A stretch of 64,000 nt of DNA from Brevundimonas alba. Its GTDB lineage: Bacteria > Pseudomonadota > Alphaproteobacteria > Caulobacterales > Caulobacteraceae. Below the pieces are notes generated by a model. It did no database searches. It was not told the origin of the DNA and worked only from the letters and a program-made list of their open reading frames with translations. The DNA lies in assembly GCF_011927945.1 (NCBI RefSeq), contig NZ_JAATJM010000001.1, positions 1,311,501 to 1,375,500 on the forward strand. The letters are read 5' to 3'. Positions 7,853-16,990 of this stretch are shown one piece after another (position 1 is the first letter of the stretch; every line of letters begins with the position of its first letter). Made by a program: the position numbers and the translations under genes.

Positions 7853-8328
7853 TGGCTGATCGCGTCCCCAACATTCACCGCAGCAAGCTCTATGAGGATC
7901 TCGTTCAGCGGCTCGCCACCCAGCCCGTTCCAGGGTCGGACCGCAAACTGTTCCCGACCCTGCGCGAAGTGCTTTGCTTCGCCGCCTTGCTCGGCTTCTC
8001 GGAAGGTCGCCGCCTTCCCCTGGATCGCTCGCACGGCACGGAGGACATCTCTTATCAGCAGTTCGAGGCCGATCCGGCCGCCGAAGACCTGCTCTGGACC
8101 TTGGCGGTGGCGGAAAGCCAGGACGTGGAGATCTTGCGCGAAGGCGAGGAAGGCCGATGTGCGGACATCTTCGAAGAATACGCCAACGGCGGCCTGGCGC
8201 TGATTAAGGACTATTTCCTGCGCAATGGCGGCGAGTATCCGGACCGGGCCTTGCTGGCCCTTCTGAGGGAGCGCGGCTACCTGCAACCGGTCGCCGCGGA
8301 GCCCGACCTCGCCGCGGTGACCTTCTAG
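7852..8328 (+). CDS. DNA phosphorothioation-associated small protein (dnd_assoc_4-like), 158 aa
   Basis: This short cytoplasmic protein resembles the phosphorothioation-associated protein 4 family: an N-terminal helix, then PTLREVLCFAALLGFSEGRRLPL, then an acidic middle and a YFLRNGGEYP block near the C terminus. Family members have no known activity but co-occur with dnd or ssp genes. Its ATG overlaps the TGA of the DndD-like ATPase (TGATG), and the PLD-helicase gene starts two bases after its stop, so translation of the three is coupled. That arrangement suggests a subunit of the same complex. The family name is from memory of the pattern and should be tested by profile search. Confidence 0.6.
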   Translation: MADRVPNIHRSKLYEDLVQRLATQPVPGSDRKLFPTLREVLCFAALLGFSEGRRLPLDRSHGTEDISYQQFEADPAAEDLLWTLAVAESQDVEILREGEEGRCADIFEEYANGGLALIKDYFLRNGGEYPDRALLALLRERGYLQPVAAEPDLAAVTF

Positions 8329-8330
8329 GG

Positions 8331-10493
8331 ATGTTGCGAAGCCTCGTCCTCAAGGGCGTCTACAAGTCCGATCAGGACGACATCCTGAGAAGCTTTTACT
8401 TTCCGGCGCTCGCGGCAGCTAATCGCTACGATCGAGCCGTCGGCTATTTCTCCGCTTCGTCCCTCAGCGAGGCCGCCCAAGCTTTGACCGTCTTCATTAA
8501 GGGAGACGGCGTGATCCGGCTCGTCGTCGGAGCCTTCACCGCGCAGAGCGACATCGACGCCGTTCGTGAAGGGCTGCGACTGAAGGAGATATCAGAGCGC
8601 ATTGGTGCCGAGATGGTCGCCGCCGTCAGCGACATCGACGACGAACTCTTCCAGCATCGCTTCAAAGCCCTGGCCTGGTTAATCGCCCATGGCCGCCTCG
8701 AAATCCGCGTGGCGCTGCGCCCCAACGGCATCTACCACGACAAGGTGGGCATTATCAGCGACGCCGACGGCGACGCCGTCGTCTTCTCAGGCTCGGCCAA
8801 TGAAAGCGCCGCCGCGCTTTTGCCGACGCAGAACTATGAATCGATCAACGTCTTTCCCACCTGGCGTCCCGAACTCGCTGACTTCCATGAGCCTCACCGG
8901 GATAGTTTCACCCGGCTATGGGACAACAAGAGCCGGGGCACGGTCGTCATCGATCTGCCGACTGCGCTGAAGGACAATCTTCTGGAGGTCGCCGCATCGC
9001 TTGACGGACCGCCCGACAGCGAACGGGAGGCCCAGATCGCTGAGCGGCTGCGCGCGCTCGAAGCGAGCGATGAAGCCGAGCCCGAGGCTCGCCTTCCCCG
9101 AGCACCGGCGATGATCCACGGGATGCCGTTCAAGATGCGCGAGCATCAGCTCGAGGCGCTGAGGGCCTGGCAGGCGAACGGCTATCGGGGCGTCTTCGAT
9201 CTAGCGACCGGCGCGGGCAAGACCATCACGGCGGTCTACGCCACCGTGCAGATGGCCAAGGGGATTCCCGGGCTCGCCGTGGTCATCGCCGCCCCCTACC
9301 AGAGCCTGGCGGATCAATGGTGCGAGATCCTGGAGGCGTTCAACATACGACCGCTCCAGTGCTACATCTCCAAGGAGAACTGGCACGACGACCTGCAAAA
9401 GCGGGTCCTCGACATGCAAGGCGGCTCGGACGCCTTTCAGGCGCTCGTCGTCGTCAACCGCACCCTCAGAACGCCCGAGTTTCAGGCGGCGTTGGCGCGC
9501 ATCCCCGGTAACCGGCTTCTGTGGATCGGCGACGAGTGTCACCACCACGGCTCGGAGTCCCTCGCGTCAGCCCTGCCGGCGCACGCCCATTACCGTATCG
9601 GGCTGTCCGCGACCCCGCTGCACTATCTCGATGAAGAGCGGAACGCCCGGCTCAAGGCCTACTACGGCGATATCGTCTTCAGCTATACGCTCGCCCAAGC
9701 CATCGCCGACAAGGTGCTCACCCCCTACAACTACTACCCCACCGTGGTTCCGCTCACGGCCGATGAGGCCAGCGAGTTCATCAGCCTGTCCGACGACATC
9801 GCTCGGGCCTTCATGCGCGAAGACAAGGGTTCCGGACCGCCGAGCACCATGCTGACGGCGCTTCTGATGAAGCGGGCGAGGGTCGTCGGCTCGGCCGCCA
9901 ATAAGATGATCGCCCTGCAGAAGACCTTGGCCGGCCGCCCCCCGCAGCAACACGCCTTGTTTTATTGCGGCGACGGCCAAGTCGAGATGGACGGGGTCGA
10001 CGAGGACGATGGGGCGGAGGATGGTCAGCCGACGCGTCAGATCGAGGCGGTCAGCCGGCTGCTCGACGATGAGGGATGGAAGGTCTCGCGTTTCACCGCG
10101 CGCGAAAGTCGGCGCGAGCGAGAGTCCATCCTGCAGTCCTTCAAGACGGGAGCGATCGACGGCCTGGTGGCCATCAAATGCCTCGATGAAGGCATCGACG
10201 TCCCCGCCTGCAGTATCGCCTACATCCTCGCCAGCTCCAAAGACCCGCGCCAGTTCATCCAGCGGCGCGGCCGAATCCTGAGGCGATCGCCCGGCAAGAC
10301 GATCGCCAATATCCACGACTATATCGTCGTCCTGCCCGAGGACGCCGAGGACGTGAGCGGGGCCGCGCGCAAGCTTATCACCGGAGAACTCAAACGCGTC
10401 GCCGAGTTCTCGGGCTTGGCCGAGAACCGCAACGAAGCCTATGCCGCCTTGCGGCCGATCCTGACCGCCTACGATCTGGAACACGTTCTCTGA
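8331..10493 (+). CDS. PLD-nuclease/SF2-helicase fusion, phosphorothioation-linked restriction enzyme, 720 aa
   Basis: The N-terminal ~250 residues form a phospholipase-D-type nuclease domain with one HxK motif (YHDKVGIIS, His136 and Lys138) followed by FSGSANES. The rest is a superfamily 2 helicase: Walker A ATGAGKT at 292-298, a DECH box at 401, a GLSATP motif III and a QRRGR motif VI near 644. This PLD-plus-helicase layout is that of the proteins annotated as DNA phosphorothioation system restriction enzymes. PLD nucleases normally need two HxK motifs or a dimer, so dimerisation is expected. It is the last gene of the + strand operon and ends 15 bp from the convergent sspD gene. The likely job is translocating on and cutting DNA lacking phosphorothioate; inferred from family and context. 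Confidence 0.85.
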   Translation: MLRSLVLKGVYKSDQDDILRSFYFPALAAANRYDRAVGYFSASSLSEAAQALTVFIKGDGVIRLVVGAFTAQSDIDAVREGLRLKEISERIGAEMVAAVSDIDDELFQHRFKALAWLIAHGRLEIRVALRPNGIYHDKVGIISDADGDAVVFSGSANESAAALLPTQNYESINVFPTWRPELADFHEPHRDSFTRLWDNKSRGTVVIDLPTALKDNLLEVAASLDGPPDSEREAQIAERLRALEASDEAEPEARLPRAPAMIHGMPFKMREHQLEALRAWQANGYRGVFDLATGAGKTITAVYATVQMAKGIPGLAVVIAAPYQSLADQWCEILEAFNIRPLQCYISKENWHDDLQKRVLDMQGGSDAFQALVVVNRTLRTPEFQAALARIPGNRLLWIGDECHHHGSESLASALPAHAHYRIGLSATPLHYLDEERNARLKAYYGDIVFSYTLAQAIADKVLTPYNYYPTVVPLTADEASEFISLSDDIARAFMREDKGSGPPSTMLTALLMKRARVVGSAANKMIALQKTLAGRPPQQHALFYCGDGQVEMDGVDEDDGAEDGQPTRQIEAVSRLLDDEGWKVSRFTARESRRERESILQSFKTGAIDGLVAIKCLDEGIDVPACSIAYILASSKDPRQFIQRRGRILRRSPGKTIANIHDYIVVLPEDAEDVSGAARKLITGELKRVAEFSGLAENRNEAYAALRPILTAYDLEHVL

Positions 10494-10508
10494 AGAACGG
10501 TCCGGTCC

Positions 10509-11336
10509 TCACTTGTGACAGGTGAGGCACAGCTTGGCGGCGGATTTGTAGATGTCCTCGATCTCGATCGGCGTGTCTCTGAGCGCGTTGGTCAGGCGGC
10601 GCGCCTTGAGGCGCTCCACCCTGCGGTCATGGTCCGCCCGGATCTGCGCGACCCGCTCGGGCCTGGCGATGTCCTCCAAGGACTCGCCGTGGCTCCAAGT
10701 GAACGGCGACCCGTGCTCGAGCGCATTCTTTTCGTAGCGTTTGGCGTCCTCGAAACTGTCCGGATGCTCATCCATCAACCGGACCCATTCGATCTTCTGC
10801 TGGTAGAAGCAGAAGGTGCAGCCGCTGCGCGACCGCCACCGGTAGTACTCCGGAAGGCCGAGCCCGGCCGCCTCCAGGATCTCCATCACGCCCGCCTTGT
10901 CGATGCCGGCTTCACGGAAGGGAAGGTGGGTCCGAAGTGCGTCCTTTCCGGACACATAGCCTTCGCGATAGTCCTCGTCGGAGCGGATGGCGACATAGCT
11001 ATGGACCGTGACGCCGCTGGCCACCGACGGCTGAACCCAATCCTCGAACGGCTTGATCTTCAGCTGGCGCGTGCACCAGCGCGTCTGGGGCGACGGCAAG
11101 AAATTCTTGTATTCACGGAGCCAGTAATCGAAGTCCCGCTCCGGATTGAGACGCTCGATCGGCTTGTGAAGCACGCCCTCCAGCCGGCCGAGAAATTCGT
11201 AGACCTCCGGCAACTCCTTGCCGGTGTCGGTGAAGAAATACTCGATGTCCAACTCGGGCCGATGGTGGGACATATAGACCGCCAGCGCCGCGCTATCGCG
11301 GCCTCCGGACAGGCCCAGGACGTGCCGTTCAGCCAT
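10509..11336 (-). CDS. sspD: SspD-like ATP pyrophosphatase (PAPS reductase family), 275 aa
   Basis: The enzyme adenylates the DNA backbone phosphate so sulfur can replace oxygen. The PP-loop SGGRDS lies at residues 10-15, with WCTRQLKIKPFE (Cys88) typical of the PAPS-reductase superfamily. Two cysteine pairs, CTFC (173/176) and CLTC (270/273) at the very C terminus, could hold an Fe-S cluster. At 275 aa it is far shorter than DndC (about 500 aa), which favours the single-strand Ssp system. I start at the ATG at 11336 (MAERHVLGLSGG), not an upstream one, because the PP-loop then sits at the normal distance. The start overlaps the end of sspC by 8 bp, and it is the third gene of sspBCD. Confidence 0.88.
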   Translation of the reverse strand: MAERHVLGLSGGRDSAALAVYMSHHRPELDIEYFFTDTGKELPEVYEFLGRLEGVLHKPIERLNPERDFDYWLREYKNFLPSPQTRWCTRQLKIKPFEDWVQPSVASGVTVHSYVAIRSDEDYREGYVSGKDALRTHLPFREAGIDKAGVMEILEAAGLGLPEYYRWRSRSGCTFCFYQQKIEWVRLMDEHPDSFEDAKRYEKNALEHGSPFTWSHGESLEDIARPERVAQIRADHDRRVERLKARRLTNALRDTPIEIEDIYKSAAKLCLTCHK

Positions 11337-14300
11337 GGGCGGTCTCCGTTCGTTTCGCCGTCGCCGCATCGCGCGCGGCTTCGGGCGCGGTGCTCAGGAT
11401 CAGTCCCAAACTGGCGACCGCGGCTAGGGCGACGTCGGGGCTGACGCCTTCGGCGCGAAGCAGGTCATTGATGCGCAGCGCCAAGGCGTCGGCGGTCTCG
11501 CGTTCCGCCGCGGAGACCTGAATCTCATGGGATTGCGGCTCGGGGTAGTCAGGGTCGCTGATATAGACCGCCATGGCCACCCGGCCGCCTTCGCGTCCTT
11601 TCAGACGCTGGAAGATCTCGGCCTTAAGGAACTGGTCGGCCAAGGCCGCGAGTTCGACGGACGCGGCGTCGAGGTCTCGATCGACCCAATCTCGCGTGGG
11701 CTTGTTCGCCGCCAGAACGGCGAACCCTTCCATATCGGCGATGTCGCCTTCGAACGTCGAAAGTCGGGTGGCCAGGGCGTCGAGACGGAAATTGCCGGTC
11801 AATCCCTTCACGTCCAAGGCACGCCGACGCAGTTTCGCCAGGCTGTCGGGATCGCCCTTGACCCGCAGCTCCCGCAGCAAGATCGTCTCGAGGCCCGCGA
11901 GCATCCCGCTATAGGCGCCCTTCAGTTCGTCCAGGGCGGCGATGACATGCCGCGCCAAAACCGGCCCTGCGTAGTTGTCCGCCTCAAGGCCGAAGGCTTT
12001 GGGCACGTCTCGCGTCAAGAACTGGTTCGGGTCGTCCGTGACCTTCGCACGGTCTCGGAACGCGATCGTCGTCGGCGTTAGGCGCGTCGTCCGAAGGGTC
12101 CAGTTCGGTAGATTGACGACGGCGGTGATGAGGCCGCGCGCGACGTCGAACGCCGTGGGCGGCACAGTCGCTTCAGTCGTGGACAGCCGCTCCGCCAAGC
12201 CCGAGATCAGCGCGACATCCACATCCGTCAGAACGATCGAGCGGATCCGCACGCAGCTCGAATCCTGGACCATTCGGTCGATCAGGAAGCTTTCCAGCCC
12301 GGGACGATAGACGCCCTCGAGATAGACTGCGGTCATCCCCGACCGGGTCATCATATAGGCCGCGCCGAGAAGGGTGCAGAGCCCGTCCCTGACTCCGAAG
12401 GGGGCCGCGCGCCAATGGGCGAAGATCTCCGCCATCGTCAGGCCGTCCGGCGCCGCCGCCAGCAGCTCGTCGGTTCGGCGCCAGAGGGCGTGAAGATGGT
12501 GCGGATCGCCTGCTTCAGGGGCCACGAAACGCCAGGTCCCGGTCGCTTCGTCAAGGCGGTGAAGTCCGGTGCTTTCCAGAAGACTCACGTACAAGCCGGC
12601 TTGGGGGGGGAAGCCGACAATGCCGAGGCGCGGCGACGAGGCCTGCCCGACCATGGCCCTGAGCAGGGCTCTGACCGCGGCGGCGGCGTTGGAGGAGGGG
12701 CGGCTGCGGTTGACGAGCTCGTTGGGCAGCCACGGCGCGGCGGGATAGCGCCAATCCGCCAGACGCGACGCGACGACGCTGAGACCGGCCGGCCCGGACA
12801 GCCGAAGCGAGACGCCGCTGTCGAAACCCTCCGGGGCGACCCATTTGACGCCATGAACCGCGTCGGAGAGCCGATCTTCAAGGTCCGCGCTGAGGCGGGC
12901 CACGCGCGCGTCGAGCTCGCGCCGCGCGATCGCATCCCCTTCGAGCTCCGCGCTATGCGCGCGGACATGCTCGAGGGCCGATAGATCGGACGCCATCTCG
13001 CGGATCATGAAGCTGTCCGAGGTCCAGCCGAGCACCACGAGCTGCTCACCCGCCAAGGCGGAGGCTCGCTTTAGGATCGTCTGGGCCTGCGCGGCGCTTT
13101 CGCCCTCTCCGCTGATGGCCAGAAGAAACAGGCCCGCCGCCCCGGGAGCCGGCCGATAAGCGCGCACGCGGTGTTCGACGTCCGCTAGGGCCGCGATCTC
13201 AATCTCAAACCAACGCAGGGCGCCGGTGATCTCATAGTGCCGCTTGGCCAGCACCGGCTGGAGGGCCGCGTGCCGGGCCAGCTGCCGATAGTCGAGGGCG
13301 ACGCCCGCTTCGCGCGCCCGGTCCACGGCGGCGTCGATGTCGAAATCGCTCCCCGCATAGATCGCATAGCTTCCCGCGTGCTTGCGGAAGATGATCACGG
13401 ACCAATCCGCGAGCTCCTCGAGAATGCGCTCGACGGCCTTGGGCGCGAGGCCGCTGACGGCATGCTGAAGGACCTGCGGCGTGGCCTGCAGACCCGATCG
13501 ATCCTTGAACAGATCGATCAGGGCGACGGCCTTGAGAAGCGCGAGATGGTCGGCGCTGGCGGCGCGGCCCTCGGCGCGGACGATCGCCTCAAGGGCCGTC
13601 GACCAACGATGGCCGTCTGGCGAGGCCAAGATCGCCGGCTCCAGATTGGCGTGCAGATAGTCCCACAGGCGAGCGAGCGGGAAGAGGGGTGCGTCCTTGG
13701 CCGGAACCTCTTCAAGATAGGTCTGGAAGCCGTAGGGCTCGATCGAATTCAGGAAGCCGAACAAACTGCGCTGGTTCTGACCGAACCGCCGCCGAGACAC
13801 CGGTCCAATCAGCGCCGCTACCAGCGGATGCAGCGGCCAGCAGGCATGCAGCTTGGCTTCGAGCGTCTGAGCGTCGCCTAGGCGCTGACTGCGCAGCAGC
13901 TCGGCGACGACCGGGGCGGCGGGATTGGATCGCGCGGTGCTCGGGGGGGCCTCGATGGCTCGACCGATCAGGTCGAGTTGTTCCTCGGCGGCCAGGTTGA
14001 TCGGGATATCCAGATAGCGGCCCTGGATCTTGATCCATTCGTCACGGGCCTCGCGCGCGAGGCGGTGGGCGTATTCGTCGAAGGCCTGGTGCAGGATGCC
14101 GACGAGCAAAAGCCTTTGGTTCGACCGGGACGCTGTTTCCGCCAAGTCCTGGAACAGATGCACGTCGCCGTCGGCGCGCGCGGCGTGTTCGAGGAATTTG
14201 CCCATCTCATCGACGAGCAGAAGCAGTCCCGCGTGACGCGGGTCGGCGGAGACCCGCAACGTCCAGGCCGCCAGACTCTCTCGCTTGGCTCGCTCAAGGC

Positions 14301-14724
14301 CGGGAAGGTCCGCCACGGAGGCGGCGAGCGCCTCGCCGATGGCCCGCTCCGGATCGTCGCGGCGACCGACCGCGGCCACCACGAGCCAGGGCGTCTTGTC
14401 GCCACGGAACGCGCCGAGCAGCTCCCGCCGATCAGCGTCTCCGACCTCGGCGAGGAGGCCCTCGGCGGCCTTGCGCGAACCGCCCGCGAGCGCCGCTAGG
14501 GCGATGGCCAGACTCGATTTTCCACACCCATAGGGCCCCGTCCAAGTGAAGGCACCGTGCCCCGTGGCGCCGTGATGCCGGGCCATCAGAAGGAGGGCTT
14601 CGATCGCGGACTGCGAGCAGACATAGCCGTCGAGCGCGCGAGGATCGGTCAGATCGGCGTCGACGCGCACGGCGCGCGTGAACCGGCGCGCGACGCTGAC
14701 GATGTCGGAGAGGCGAGGGGTCAT
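11329..14724 (-). CDS. sspC: SspC-like large P-loop ATPase, 1131 aa
   Basis: This is the ATPase of the SspABCD sulfur-modification machine. Walker A is GPYGCGKSS at residues 63-71 and Walker B is LLLLVDEMGK at about 167-176, followed by a QRLLLVGILHQ strand that could carry the sensor. The remaining ~800 residues are mostly helical without other motifs I recognise, as usual for the family. It overlaps sspB by 4 bp at its start and sspD by 8 bp at its end, so the three are translationally coupled. The order B-C-D and the adjacent cysteine desulfurase support SspC over a generic AAA protein. It has no relation to DndD of double-strand systems. Confidence 0.85.
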   Translation of the reverse strand: MTPRLSDIVSVARRFTRAVRVDADLTDPRALDGYVCSQSAIEALLLMARHHGATGHGAFTWTGPYGCGKSSLAIALAALAGGSRKAAEGLLAEVGDADRRELLGAFRGDKTPWLVVAAVGRRDDPERAIGEALAASVADLPGLERAKRESLAAWTLRVSADPRHAGLLLLVDEMGKFLEHAARADGDVHLFQDLAETASRSNQRLLLVGILHQAFDEYAHRLAREARDEWIKIQGRYLDIPINLAAEEQLDLIGRAIEAPPSTARSNPAAPVVAELLRSQRLGDAQTLEAKLHACWPLHPLVAALIGPVSRRRFGQNQRSLFGFLNSIEPYGFQTYLEEVPAKDAPLFPLARLWDYLHANLEPAILASPDGHRWSTALEAIVRAEGRAASADHLALLKAVALIDLFKDRSGLQATPQVLQHAVSGLAPKAVERILEELADWSVIIFRKHAGSYAIYAGSDFDIDAAVDRAREAGVALDYRQLARHAALQPVLAKRHYEITGALRWFEIEIAALADVEHRVRAYRPAPGAAGLFLLAISGEGESAAQAQTILKRASALAGEQLVVLGWTSDSFMIREMASDLSALEHVRAHSAELEGDAIARRELDARVARLSADLEDRLSDAVHGVKWVAPEGFDSGVSLRLSGPAGLSVVASRLADWRYPAAPWLPNELVNRSRPSSNAAAAVRALLRAMVGQASSPRLGIVGFPPQAGLYVSLLESTGLHRLDEATGTWRFVAPEAGDPHHLHALWRRTDELLAAAPDGLTMAEIFAHWRAAPFGVRDGLCTLLGAAYMMTRSGMTAVYLEGVYRPGLESFLIDRMVQDSSCVRIRSIVLTDVDVALISGLAERLSTTEATVPPTAFDVARGLITAVVNLPNWTLRTTRLTPTTIAFRDRAKVTDDPNQFLTRDVPKAFGLEADNYAGPVLARHVIAALDELKGAYSGMLAGLETILLRELRVKGDPDSLAKLRRRALDVKGLTGNFRLDALATRLSTFEGDIADMEGFAVLAANKPTRDWVDRDLDAASVELAALADQFLKAEIFQRLKGREGGRVAMAVYISDPDYPEPQSHEIQVSAAERETADALALRINDLLRAEGVSPDVALAAVASLGLILSTAPEAARDAATAKRTETAHG

Positions 14725-15719
14725 GCCGCGAGCCGTCCCATGTCGCGCGCGTACATGGCGCGCAGAACGGCGTCGGCCTGAAGCTGCTCAAGGCCCGGCG
14801 CATAGAGTTGACGCATGCCGGAGGATTCATCCCAGCGAAGCGCGCCCCCGGTCAAATCATCGAGCCTCACCAGCCGTTCGGCGACCGCGTCTTCGTCGAG
14901 GAGAAAGACCTGTCCCGGCGAGCCTCGCTCGAAGGTGAGGAAGTCGACCGAGAAGGACCGGCGAGTGTCAAACAGCGTCCGCCAGAAATCGATCAGGGCA
15001 TAGAGGAAGACCTCATCCGGCAGGGACGGCTTGGGCCCGCGTCGAAAGCGATACTGCTCGCCCACGCCGGCCTTCTGGATCAAACCCAGCTCGGCCAGGG
15101 GCGACTCGATGCTGTCCTCGGGGGCCCGGCGCCCCCCCGCGGCCGCGGCGTGATAGGTCCGGATGATGCACTCCACATCCCGCTTCAGGGTCACGCCGGC
15201 GATCGGCCGGTCGCGACTGAGCCGACCCGATTCCTGAAGCTCCTCGCAGCGACGAACCAGGCGCCGGGTCATCAATTCTCGATCAAAGGCCGGCTCGTGG
15301 AACTCGTTGAACGCCCAGTGCCAGGCTGACGCCCGACCGGGCCGGCTGGCCAGCGTCCAGTGCAGCAGCCAAAGCGATCCGGGGTGCTCCAGAAACGGAT
15401 CGTTCGATTCACCGAACAGGAGGTCGCCGATGGGCCCCAAGGTCACCCGGCTTGTCCGTTCGCCCGGCGCGTCATGAGAAGAAAGAATATCGGTCGCCAA
15501 AGCCCAGTGTCTCATAGAAAGGACCATGTTCTTGCCTACGCCGAATCTCGCGATTGCTGCGTCGTCCAAGAAGACGGAAGCGCCTGTTGCCGAATCGACG
15601 CGCAGTTGTTCACTAACCGCGTCATAGGCTTTCTTCAGCCATCCGTAGCGGAGCGGAAACGTTTCGTGTCCGGCGAACTGTAGTTTGTAATCGTCGTTGG
15701 CGAGGAGGCTGCGGGTCAT
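14721..15719 (-). CDS. sspB: SspB-like DUF4007 protein (phosphorothioation nickase), 332 aa
   Basis: The N terminus carries the DUF4007 signature: FAGHETFPLRYGWLKKAYD from about residue 14, followed by FGVGKNMVLSMRHWA near residue 60. SspB is the DUF4007 member of SspABCD, reported as the DNA nickase that opens the strand for sulfur insertion. The length is normal for the family. It is the first gene of the leftward sspBCD operon, divergent from sspA, with about 100 bp between the two start codons. The DUF4007 signature is the best single argument that this locus is Ssp (single-strand phosphorothioation) and not Dnd. Catalytic residues cannot be assigned from sequence alone. Confidence 0.88.
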   Translation of the reverse strand: MTRSLLANDDYKLQFAGHETFPLRYGWLKKAYDAVSEQLRVDSATGASVFLDDAAIARFGVGKNMVLSMRHWALATDILSSHDAPGERTSRVTLGPIGDLLFGESNDPFLEHPGSLWLLHWTLASRPGRASAWHWAFNEFHEPAFDRELMTRRLVRRCEELQESGRLSRDRPIAGVTLKRDVECIIRTYHAAAAGGRRAPEDSIESPLAELGLIQKAGVGEQYRFRRGPKPSLPDEVFLYALIDFWRTLFDTRRSFSVDFLTFERGSPGQVFLLDEDAVAERLVRLDDLTGGALRWDESSGMRQLYAPGLEQLQADAVLRAMYARDMGRLAA

Positions 15720-15820
15720 TGGTCCTGGAATGTCCTTCCAGTTGATGACACCCGGTCTTATGGCCTATGTCAACGGTCCTGGTGATCGTCACCAGCCCGA
15801 CTTTGGAGGGATTCGCACAG
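15720..15820. promoter_or_regulatory. Divergent sspB/sspA promoter region
   Basis: This 101-bp gap separates the start of sspB (leftward) from the preferred start of sspA (rightward). It holds a short inverted repeat TGGAA-TGTCC-TTCCA (15726-15740) and two copies of GGTCCTGG, either of which could be an operator. A strong GGAGGG ribosome site for sspA is at 15805-15810. No exact promoter hexamers were assigned. Confidence 0.45.
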
Positions 15821-16990
15821 GTGCGCATCGAGGACGCCATCTATCTCGATTATCAGGCTGCCACGCCGGTCGATCCGCGTGTGGCCGAGGCCATGCGCGA
15901 GACGATGCTCACGGACTTCGCAAACCCGAGTTCGGACGATCACGCCCTCGGCTGGAAAGCCCATCAGCGCGTTGAGCTCGCACGCGCCGCCATCGCCGAC
16001 GCCTTCGGCGCTGCGTGGGGAGGCCTCATCTTCACGAGCGGCGCGACCGAAGGCAACAATATCGCGATCTTGGGCGGCGCGCGCAATGCCCCGCCCGAGC
16101 GGCGGCGGGTTCTGATCAGCGCCATAGAGCACAAGGCCGTCCTCGAAGCCGCCTCGGCGCTCGCGGCCGAGGGCTACGACATTGAGCGCCTTCCAGTCGA
16201 CACCAGCGGGTGCCTCGACCTCGACGTCTTGGAGGCGTTGGAAGGAACGACCGTCGCAGTGATTTCGGTCATGGCCGTCAACAATGAGACAGGCGTTGTC
16301 CAACCGGTGCGAGCAGTTGCGCAGTGGGCCAAGCGCCACGGCGTCTTTTTTCATTGCGACGCGACCCAAGCGCCGCTCGCCATGGAAGTCGATCTTTCGT
16401 CATGGGGCGTGGATGCGGCCAGCCTTTCGAGTCACAAGATTTATGGGCCCAAGGGAATAGGTGTCCTGTACCTCGCTGATGATCGTCCTTGGACCCCCCG
16501 ACCCTTAACGTTCGGCGGGGGACAGGAGCAGTCGATTCGGCCCGGGACCTTGCCCACTCCGCTCTGCGTGGGCTTCGCGACAGCCTCCATGCTGGTGAGT
16601 CGCGAAGGGGCAGCGGAACGCGAGCGCGTCGCTTCCCTTCGCGACTCCTTCGTAGCCTCGTTAAGAGACCTTGATCCCGGACTTCGGCTTACTGCTCCCT
16701 CGGGTGATCGTCATCCTGGCAACGCCCACGTCGTATTTTCTCGAGCCGACGCCGCCGATCTTCTGGCGCTTCTCCAGCCGGTCGTGGCCGCGTCCTTGGG
16801 GTCAGCCTGCACCTCGGGCGTCATCGGCCCTTCGCACGTTCTTACCGCGATGGGAGTAAGCGACAGCGACGCCAGCCGATGCGTTCGGTTTTCACTAGGT
16901 CGGTTCAGTGACGCGGCGCAATTGGCCGAAGCGAGTCACGCCATAGCAAAGGCGCTAAATAAGCAGCGGGGTCGAGCTCTGCCGGCGTAG
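15821..16990 (+). CDS. sspA: SspA-like cysteine desulfurase (NifS/IscS family), 389 aa
   Basis: This PLP enzyme takes sulfur from L-cysteine as a protein persulfide and passes it to the DNA-modifying subunits. The landmarks are YLDYQAATPVDPR at the N terminus, TSGATEGNN, the IEHKAV histidine, VNNETG, the PLP lysine in SSHKIYGPKG (Lys206) and the nucleophile Cys330 in SLGSACTSG. I chose GTG 15821 because GGAGGG ends 10 bases before it and the protein then begins like IscS/DndA. An in-frame ATG at 15767 would add 18 residues with no resemblance to the family. It diverges from sspBCD and is the last gene before the tRNA. A housekeeping IscS is possible in principle, but no isc or suf genes adjoin it. 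Confidence 0.88.
   Translation: MRIEDAIYLDYQAATPVDPRVAEAMRETMLTDFANPSSDDHALGWKAHQRVELARAAIADAFGAAWGGLIFTSGATEGNNIAILGGARNAPPERRRVLISAIEHKAVLEAASALAAEGYDIERLPVDTSGCLDLDVLEALEGTTVAVISVMAVNNETGVVQPVRAVAQWAKRHGVFFHCDATQAPLAMEVDLSSWGVDAASLSSHKIYGPKGIGVLYLADDRPWTPRPLTFGGGQEQSIRPGTLPTPLCVGFATASMLVSREGAAERERVASLRDSFVASLRDLDPGLRLTAPSGDRHPGNAHVVFSRADAADLLALLQPVVAASLGSACTSGVIGPSHVLTAMGVSDSDASRCVRFSLGRFSDAAQLAEASHAIAKALNKQRGRALPA

Noticed and set aside
5834-10493. Possible Gabija-like or DISARM-like system
   Set aside because: ATPase plus helicase recalls those systems, but there is no GajA TOPRIM domain, no DUF1998 protein and no methyltransferase; the DGQHR gene and adjacent sspBCD point to phosphorothioation.
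10509-16990. Reading the locus as a DndABCDE double-strand phosphorothioation system
   Set aside because: The PAPS-reductase-like gene is too short for DndC and the operon carries DUF4007 and a large P-loop ATPase, which define SspB and SspC.
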